From assembly GCA_035307765.1 (NCBI GenBank), contig DATGHU010000006.1:124001-188000 (forward strand): a stretch of 64,000 nucleotides of DNA, given 5' to 3'. Of the stretch, positions 58,985 through 64,000 are shown piece after piece (the stretch's first letter is position 1; each line of letters begins with the position of its first letter). Below the pieces are notes generated by a model. It saw only the letters and a program-made list of their open reading frames with translations, was not told the origin of the DNA and ran no database searches. A program made the translations under genes and the position numbers. Source of the DNA: a bacterium (GTDB lineage: Bacteria > Sysuimicrobiota > Sysuimicrobiia > Sysuimicrobiales > Segetimicrobiaceae).

Positions 58985-59947
58985 GTGGGAACACACGGAC
59001 CCCGTCATATCCGGCTGCGACCCCTGTCACTGTTGGCGTCGGCGGCGATCCTCGGCCTCATGGGGTGGGGGGGAGCGCTCGCGGTGTCGGCGCAGACCAC
59101 CAGCGGGAAAGGCTACGATGCCACCCTGCCCCCCGCCGGCTCCCAGCACGTGAAGCAGGTCACGATCGTCGCCCAGGACCAGGTGCAGGAGATTTCAGAG
59201 GGCGTCAAGGTGGCGCTGTGGACGTTCAACGGCTCCGTCCCCGCCCCGGTCGTTCACGTCCGTCAGGGGGATGAAGTCCACGTCACGTTCGTCAACAAGA
59301 CCCCGCTCGCGCACTCGATCGACTTCCACGCCGCGACGACACCCTGGAACGTCTGGTATCAGCCGGTCGCTCCGGGGAAAGCGCTGAAATTTATGTTCAT
59401 TGCCAAGGATCCGGGCGTCTTCATGTTCCACTGCGGGACCCCGCCGGCGTTCATGCACATCAGCAGCGGCATGTACGGGGCGATCATCGTGGACCCGGCC
59501 CAGCCGCTGCCGCCCGCCAAGGAGTTTGCGCTCGTGGAGAGCGAATTCTACGTCCGGCCCGGGAGCAACAACATCTACCAGGCGGATGCGCAGAAGGTGC
59601 TCGATGTCAAACCCGATTACGTGGTCTTCAACGGGATCGCCGACCAATACCAAACTCATCCCCTCGTCGTCAAAGCCGGCGAGCGCATCCGGCTGTACGT
59701 GCTGAATGCGGGCCCGACGCTGTTCTCGGCGTTCCATGTGATCGGATGGATCTTCGACAAAGTCTACGTGGACGGCAACCCCGCGAACCTGCTCCGGGGA
59801 ATCCAAACCTACGCGATTCCTCCGGGGGGTGGGGCGACATTCGAGCTGACGATCGATCAGCCCGGCCTCTACCCGTTTGTGACCCACGCTTTCGCCTACA
59901 CGGGGAAGGGAGCGGTGGGCGTGATCAAGGTGGTGCCGGCGAAGTAA
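58985..59947 (+). CDS. nirK: Copper-containing nitrite reductase, class II (AniA-like)
   Basis: Two-cupredoxin-domain enzyme of 320 residues that reduces nitrite to NO. After a signal peptide (RPLSLLASAAILGLMGWGGA), type 1 copper ligands are His110 in LAHSIDFHAAT, Cys150 and His158 in FHCGTPPAFMHISSGM, and Met163. Type 2 ligands are His115, His149 and His301 (PFVTHAF). The catalytic Asp and His are Asp113 and His251 in FSAFHVIGWIFDKVYVDGN, which aligns with AniA (FHVIGEIFDKVY), not with class I NirK. GTG at 58985 has AGGAGGT 11 bases upstream. It is periplasmic and heads the 59-64 kb block. Confidence 0.86.
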   Translation: MGTHGPRHIRLRPLSLLASAAILGLMGWGGALAVSAQTTSGKGYDATLPPAGSQHVKQVTIVAQDQVQEISEGVKVALWTFNGSVPAPVVHVRQGDEVHVTFVNKTPLAHSIDFHAATTPWNVWYQPVAPGKALKFMFIAKDPGVFMFHCGTPPAFMHISSGMYGAIIVDPAQPLPPAKEFALVESEFYVRPGSNNIYQADAQKVLDVKPDYVVFNGIADQYQTHPLVVKAGERIRLYVLNAGPTLFSAFHVIGWIFDKVYVDGNPANLLRGIQTYAIPPGGGATFELTIDQPGLYPFVTHAFAYTGKGAVGVIKVVPAK

Positions 59948-59979
59948 GCGACGATCCTTCCGAACCCTCGGAGGGCTCC

Positions 59980-60453
59980 GTGCACGGGACCCGGGACCGG
60001 GCCAGGAAACTGGCCGCCGGGCTCGCAGCGGCCGGGGCCCTCCTGCTGTCGGCCCCGGCCGACGTCCCCGCGGCCGCCCAGCGGGTGGCGCTGCAACCCC
60101 AAGACGCACTGACGCTCGTCCGCCAGACCTTGGCCGCCCTCGAGGCGACCCCCCCCAACCTGTCGGTGGCGTCGGAGAAGCTCTCCGCGGCGCTGCACGC
60201 TCAGGATTCCCGGGGGGTGGACATGGCGCGTGTCACGCAGGCCGCCCAGGCCTTCGGACTCCACGACCCGGGGGCCGCGGCGGCTCAGCTGCTCGAGGCG
60301 CTTCGACCGTCGATGCAACAGCCGGGAGGCATCGCGGCGGCCCTGTTGGTGCCCGCCCCCCAGGCTCGCTTCGCCGGGACGCCGGCGGAGGATCTTCTCT
60401 TGGTCATCGCCGCCGTGTTGGTGGTCGCCGGCGGCCTCACCATCGCCTGGTGA
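59980..60453 (+). CDS. Unknown secreted protein with C-terminal membrane anchor
   Basis: A 157-residue protein with an N-terminal signal or anchor (RKLAAGLAAAGALLLSAPAD) and a C-terminal span (EDLLLVIAAVLVVAGGLTIAW). The middle is helix-rich and alanine-rich (LTLVRQTLAALEA, EKLSAALHA, VTQAAQAFG). It contains no cysteine, so no CxxCH heme motif, Rieske centre or Cys-ligated copper. I recognise no family. GTG at 59980 has GGAGGG 4 bases before it, and the stop overlaps the cytochrome b start. Its position between nirK and cytochrome b suggests a docking or assembly subunit of that complex. Confidence 0.6.
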   Translation: MHGTRDRARKLAAGLAAAGALLLSAPADVPAAAQRVALQPQDALTLVRQTLAALEATPPNLSVASEKLSAALHAQDSRGVDMARVTQAAQAFGLHDPGAAAAQLLEALRPSMQQPGGIAAALLVPAPQARFAGTPAEDLLLVIAAVLVVAGGLTIAW

Positions 60454-61490
60454 TGCCCGGGCCCTCGTTCTGGCAACGGCTCTGGGCCGGGTTGGACGCC
60501 CGGTTGGCCCTGCGCAACTTCGTCTACGAGGTCCCCCCCTACGCCAACACGCTGCCCTATCTGCTGGGGGCGATCACGTTGATGGGCCTCGTGATCCTCG
60601 TCGCCACCGGCATTCTGCTGGGTCAATTCTACATCCCAGACCCTGCGGCCGCGAACGCCAGCGTCCGCACCATCATGACACAGGGCTACGGCGGAGCGGT
60701 CGCGCGCGGGATCCATGTCTACGCCGCCCACTTCACACTGGTCGTGCTCCTGCTGCACCTTGGTCGCGTCTACGTGACGGGAGCCTACCGGTTCCCGCGA
60801 GAGGCGAATTGGATAGGGGGGGTGGCGCTGCTCGCCACCGTGCTGGCGTTCTTCTTCACCGGGACCGTGATGCGCTGGGATCAAGGGGCGATCGAGGCCC
60901 TCGAGCACAACCTCGCCTTCGCGCAGCTGCTGGGGGTGTTCGGGGGATGGTTCTCTCCGGCGTTTTCGACCCACGTGCCGCTGCTGGCCCGACTGTACAT
61001 GGCTCACGTCAGTTTGCTGCCGCTTGTGTTGTTCATCTTAATCGTCGGGCACGTGTATCTGGTTCGCCAGCACGGTTTCTCCCCTCACTGGAGTCGCCCC
61101 GCTGCGACCCAGCCGCCCTACACGTTTGCCCACCACCTCAGGCGGGCCGTCGGATTCGGGTGCATCATGCTCGGCGTGGCGCTTGCGCTGGCGGTGGTCC
61201 GATCGCCGGGAGAGGGGCCGGCGCCGGTGCCCGGAATCGAGGTGACGAAGCCGCCATGGGTATTCTTGCCCGCGTACGCCCTCGAGACGTGGTTCGGGGT
61301 GCCGAGTCTGCTGTGGGGCACCGCCGCCGCCTTCGCGTGGCTCGTGGCCGTGCCGTTCCTGGACCGCAGCACCGCACCGGGATGGAGCGGACGGCGGCGG
61401 GCGCTGGCGGTGGGGGCCGCCGCATTGATCGTCGTGATCGGCCTCGGCGTCTTTGCGTGGGTGTCCCATCCGGTGGCCCACCTCCACTGA
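60453..61490 (+). CDS. Cytochrome b (b6-type heme spacing) with C-terminal subunit-IV-like extension
   Basis: A 345-residue di-heme cytochrome b. Heme-ligand histidines are His88 and His102 (GIHVYAAHFTLVVLLLHLGR) and His185 and His200 (YMAHVSLLPLVLFILIVGHV). The second pair is 15 apart, as in cytochrome b6, not 14 as in bc1. The segment RNFVYEVPPYANTLPYLLGA aligns with b6 but lacks the heme c cysteine. The C-terminal spans contain KPPWVFLPAYALE where b6f/bc1 has PEWY, so the quinol-site glutamate is missing. It is fused in one chain. No Rieske or cytochrome c1/f gene is present in view. It starts on the previous gene's stop (TGATG). Confidence 0.86.
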   Translation: MPGPSFWQRLWAGLDARLALRNFVYEVPPYANTLPYLLGAITLMGLVILVATGILLGQFYIPDPAAANASVRTIMTQGYGGAVARGIHVYAAHFTLVVLLLHLGRVYVTGAYRFPREANWIGGVALLATVLAFFFTGTVMRWDQGAIEALEHNLAFAQLLGVFGGWFSPAFSTHVPLLARLYMAHVSLLPLVLFILIVGHVYLVRQHGFSPHWSRPAATQPPYTFAHHLRRAVGFGCIMLGVALALAVVRSPGEGPAPVPGIEVTKPPWVFLPAYALETWFGVPSLLWGTAAAFAWLVAVPFLDRSTAPGWSGRRRALAVGAAALIVVIGLGVFAWVSHPVAHLH

Positions 61491-61619
61491 CCGGCAGGCA
61501 GGCGGCGAGTTCGGTCATCGTCCACCCACCCGATCCGGAATCAGGCACCCGCCCGATACCCACGGGACGCGGACGGGCGTACCGTAGAGAAGGATTCAGC
61601 CGTCGCTGGGAGACGAACG

Positions 61620-61865
61620 ATGTGGCCGAGCGTGTTTGGACCTGGATGGCAGTGGGGAGTGCTGGTGGCGCTGGCGTTTCTGAGCCTCGTCTTGGGGGTG
61701 CTCGGGTTTCTCCTCCTCGTCGTCTTCAGGTCATCGCGGGAGGGGACCGAGGGGCTCGACCCGCTCTGGCACCGGGCCGAGGAGGGAGACCTAACCCGCG
61801 CGGAGTTTGAACGCATCAGGCTCGCGCGGAGCGCGCAGTTCCGTCCGGGTGGGGTCCCGAAGTGA
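61620..61865 (+). CDS. Small membrane protein with SHOCT-like tail
   Basis: An 81-residue protein with one span (WGVLVALAFLSLVLGVLGFLLLVVF) and a SHOCT-like C-terminus (LDPLWHRAEEGDLTRAEFER). SHOCT domains are short helical modules often on membrane-proximal proteins, with an unclear role, possibly in oligomerisation. GGGAGA precedes the ATG at 61620. It lies between the cytochrome b and DoxD-like genes. Confidence 0.72.
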   Translation: MWPSVFGPGWQWGVLVALAFLSLVLGVLGFLLLVVFRSSREGTEGLDPLWHRAEEGDLTRAEFERIRLARSAQFRPGGVPK

Positions 61866-61929
61866 CCGGGACGATCGATCGGGCGGTCTCGACACAGGGT
61901 GAGTCAGACGGCATCAGGAGGTGAGGTTG

Positions 61930-62517
61930 ATGGCGGCAGGGACGCAATCGAAGCAGTATTTTGAGGATCCACCGCTGGCGCGGATGATCTTCAGCTCGAC
62001 TCGCCTCGCCTGGATCTGGCTGATCGTGCGGGTGTGGCTCGGCTACAATTGGATGGAGGCCACGCTCTCGCACAAGATCGGGAATCCAGTGTGGGTGAAA
62101 ACCGGCGCGGCGATCAAGGGCTTTTGGACGCAGGCGATCGCTGTCCCGCCAAACGGAAAGCCGATGATCGCTTACGGCTGGTACCGGGATTTCCTCGGGT
62201 GGTTGCTCAGCATCCACGCCGAAGTGTGGATGGGGAAGGTGGTCGCCTACGGGGAGCTGCTCATCGGGATCGCGCTGGTCGTCGGCGCCTTTGTCGGGGT
62301 TGCGGCGTTCTTTGGCGCCTTCATGAACTGGAACTTTATGATGGCCGGCACCGCGAGCACGAACCCGATGCTGTTCGCCGCGGCGATCTTGTTGATTCTC
62401 GGGTGGAAGGTCGCCGGATACTATGGGCTGGATCGGTATCTGCTCCCGGGGCTCGGGACACCCTGGCGGCCGGGCCAGGTCTTCGCACACGGCTCCCACC
62501 GGCCGGTTCCTGCCTGA
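61930..62517 (+). CDS. DoxD/DoxX-family membrane protein (thiosulfate:quinone oxidoreductase small-subunit-like)
   Basis: A 195-residue membrane protein with four spans. It begins QYFEDPPLARMIFSSTRLAW, then WIWLIVRVWLGYNWMEA, GKVVAYGELLIGIALVVGAF and PMLFAAAILLILGWKVAGYY. The LGYNWMEA and AYGELLIG signatures match the DoxD subfamily, where DoxD pairs with DoxA as thiosulfate:quinone oxidoreductase. No DoxA gene is beside it, so its electron donor is unknown. GGAGGTGAG lies about 6 bases before the ATG at 61930. Confidence 0.8.
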   Translation: MAAGTQSKQYFEDPPLARMIFSSTRLAWIWLIVRVWLGYNWMEATLSHKIGNPVWVKTGAAIKGFWTQAIAVPPNGKPMIAYGWYRDFLGWLLSIHAEVWMGKVVAYGELLIGIALVVGAFVGVAAFFGAFMNWNFMMAGTASTNPMLFAAAILLILGWKVAGYYGLDRYLLPGLGTPWRPGQVFAHGSHRPVPA

Positions 62518-62911
62518 ACGCATCGAGCGCGTGACGCCGGAACTGGAGTGGGGTCGGGGGGTCCCGACCCCACTCTCCGTATGTCCGCCGGACGCCGTGC
62601 GCGGCCCCATCGTGTAACGTTCGTCTGCGCGAGGATAGGCCCGAGCAGCTCGCCGGCTCATCCGCCCCGCAGGGACGTCCTGGGTGGACGGCCAGGGTTC
62701 CCAGGAGGTGGCGGCTCGAGGTGGTCCGCGTCACGGCGCTCCCGTTCCTCGCATCGTGAGGGCGGGACGGAGGCTCGGGCCGACCGCCCTGACGATGAGG
62801 AAGTAATCCGGGGTTGAGTGAGGAACATATAGCGAAGGCCGAGCCAGCCCACGGCTCTCCCGGGCTGGCTCGGCCACGTTGCGGCGGAACGCCGTTCAAA
62901 AGGAGGCTCCC
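62518..62911 (+). other. Intergenic region with two strong hairpins
   Basis: About 390 bases between the DoxD-like and heme-copper-like genes. GAGTGGGGTCGGG (62546-62558) pairs with CCCGACCCCACTC (62563-62575), a 13-bp stem with a GGGT loop, and is a probable terminator despite lacking a T-tract. A second 14-bp stem, GGCCGAGCCAGCCC (62837-62850) with GGGCTGGCTCGGCC (62862-62875), lies 37 bases before the next start. AAAAGGAGG at 62898-62906 is the ribosome site. No gene is supported in between. Confidence 0.5.
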
Positions 62912-64000
62912 CTGAGTAAACCCGATTCCGGGAGCGCGGCGCCGGTCCACAGCGGCGTCGGCAGCCACCCGCCGGTCGGTGGTCCGCTCGCCTTCACGTT
63001 CGGCAGCTGGTTCACGTGGACGGCCGTCGGCGTGGCCTTCCCCGCGCTCGGCGTGTTGCTGGTCGCCGCCGCCGGACCCCTCGCAGAGGGCGGCTACGAA
63101 GCCCTCCCCGCATTCGCGGCGGCCCATACCGCCACGTTGGGGTGGGCGACGATGACGATCATGGGCGGGGCGATGCAGATGGCGCCCGCCCTGCTTGGGG
63201 CGCGGGTGCGGGCCGAGCGGTCCGTGCCGTGGCTGTATGGTCTCTTCACGCTGAGCGTGCTGGCGGTGATCATGGGCTTCCTCGCCGGTCGGTTCGCCCT
63301 CGTCGCGGTCGGCGGGGTCGGCGTCATCTGCGCCTCGTGGTGGTTTCTGATCGTGATGGTCTTGACGATCGCGTCGGCCAAGGCCCCGCTGTCGGTCGTC
63401 AGCCCGCAGATTCCGGCCGCGCTCTGCTGCTTTGTGCTGGTGCTGTTGTGGGGAACGGCCCTCGCCGCGAACCTGCGCTGGGTGTTCTGGCCCGCCCTGC
63501 TGGTGGCCCACCGCGGGCTCGTCGTCCATCTGGCCCTCGGTCTGGGCGGGTGGCTGGGCCTGATGGTGGTGGGGACGTTCTACCGTCTGGTCCCGCTGGT
63601 GCACGGTGCGCGGGTCGCCAGCACTCGGCGGGGATGGGGAATCCTCTCCTCGGGCCTGCTCGCGGTCGCCGCGACGCTGGCCGGATCCGCGTGGGGGATC
63701 GGTTGGCCGCTTCGCGCCGCGGCCCTCCTGGGCTCCTGCGCGCTGCTGCTGTTCGCCCTGGAGATCCTCCACATCCTCGCCCACCGGCGCAGCCGGGTGC
63801 CCGATCTGAACGTTTCGCACTGGCGTGCCGTCGCCGCCCATTCTGCCGTTCTGGCCTGCGTCGGGGTGGGATGGGCCATGGGGTGGGTGGGGAGCGATCC
63901 CCCGGGGCGGCTCGGCGAGGGGGTGGTCGTGGTGTTTCTCCTGGGGTGGGTGACTCAGGCGATCATCGGGCAGCTCTACAAGATCACGCCCTTCCTGATG
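62912..64000 (+). CDS. Multi-spanning heme-copper-oxidase-like (COX1/NorB-fold) membrane protein, CTG start, cut by window edge
   Basis: An open frame of 363 codons with at least ten hydrophobic spans. Motifs include AAAHTATLGWATMTIMGGAM, HRGLVVHLALGLGGWLGLMV, HWRAVAAHSAVLACVGVG and WVTQAIIGQLYKITPFLM. They fit the group of heme-copper-oxidase-like, NnrS-related or cbb3-subunit-I-like proteins of unproven function; several histidines are conserved but the full CuB set is not evident here. AGGAGG is 5 bases ahead of a CTG at 62912; no nearby ATG, GTG or TTG fits, so CTG initiation is inferred. The C-terminus lies beyond the window. Confidence 0.68.
   Translation, partial: MSKPDSGSAAPVHSGVGSHPPVGGPLAFTFGSWFTWTAVGVAFPALGVLLVAAAGPLAEGGYEALPAFAAAHTATLGWATMTIMGGAMQMAPALLGARVRAERSVPWLYGLFTLSVLAVIMGFLAGRFALVAVGGVGVICASWWFLIVMVLTIASAKAPLSVVSPQIPAALCCFVLVLLWGTALAANLRWVFWPALLVAHRGLVVHLALGLGGWLGLMVVGTFYRLVPLVHGARVASTRRGWGILSSGLLAVAATLAGSAWGIGWPLRAAALLGSCALLLFALEILHILAHRRSRVPDLNVSHWRAVAAHSAVLACVGVGWAMGWVGSDPPGRLGEGVVVVFLLGWVTQAIIGQLYKITPFLM

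Noticed and set aside
58985-59947. Idea that the nitrite reductase lacks its catalytic histidine
   Set aside because: Compared with class I enzymes (HLIGGHGD) the second His is missing, but the class II AniA pattern FHVIGxIFDKVY matches exactly, with the catalytic His being the first one, so the enzyme appears complete.

Overview
The window is high-GC bacterial chromosome with long same-strand operons. Starts are a mix of ATG, GTG and TTG behind good Shine-Dalgarno sequences, and genes commonly overlap as GTGA, ATGA or TGATG. Gene content suggests a free-living soil, sediment or groundwater heterotroph from an under-cultured lineage. It has several ABC uptake systems with Tat or Sec signals, several luciferase-like flavin oxidoreductases, several M24 peptidases, a class I two-subunit fumarase, a succinate dehydrogenase with a fused membrane anchor, and a copper nitrite reductase. 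Candidate groups are Rokubacteria, the CSP1-3/Sysuimicrobiota-Armatimonadota group, or Chloroflexota; the sequence alone does not decide. I saw no tRNA, rRNA, CRISPR array, transposase or phage gene.

Layout. 1-7 kb: a truncated family 5 solute-binding gene (minus), then a plus-strand amide/amine catabolic operon (DegT-family aminotransferase, amidase with a small AtzG/GatC-like partner, amidohydrolase, DAO-type flavoenzyme). 7-14.4 kb: a thiamine-diphosphate enzyme, a 2-hydroxyacid dehydrogenase, a LigI-like hydrolase, a small secreted protein, an aldo/keto reductase and a Rossmann-fold protein. 14.6-22 kb: a sulfonate/nitrate-type ABC importer run together with fumarase alpha and beta and SdhA, SdhB and a fused SdhD-SdhC anchor. 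22-24.4 kb: an NTF2-like protein, a membrane protein and a GAF-PAS-Fis regulator.

24.5-36 kb: a long operon with a threonine-synthase-like enzyme, an M24 peptidase, an Ldh-family dehydrogenase, a cysteine hydrolase, a Dpp-type binding protein plus two permeases (no ATPase), a cupin, an LLM oxidoreductase, a Pht5-like protein and a second M24 peptidase. A decayed M24 fragment follows. 36.4-46.5 kb: a Pot-type ABC importer with an AstE-like deacylase, a third M24 peptidase, two more LLM oxidoreductases, a cupin and a VOC protein. The recurrence of M24, LLM, cupin and importer in two adjacent blocks looks like a repeated catabolic cassette for modified amides or amino-acid conjugates (inference).

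46.5-58.8 kb: RidA, a GNAT/ADP-forming acyl-CoA ligase fusion, a NarL-type regulator, a universal stress protein, a VIT1-type metal transporter, a complete ribose operon in the order K-D-A-C-B and a SIS-domain sugar-phosphate enzyme. 59-64 kb: the most interesting block. It holds a class II (AniA-like) copper nitrite reductase, an unknown secreted and anchored protein, a b6-type cytochrome b with a degenerate PEWY motif and no Rieske gene in view, a SHOCT protein, a DoxD-like protein and a truncated gene for a heme-copper-oxidase-like membrane protein. Together they suggest an unconventional quinol-to-nitrite electron route.
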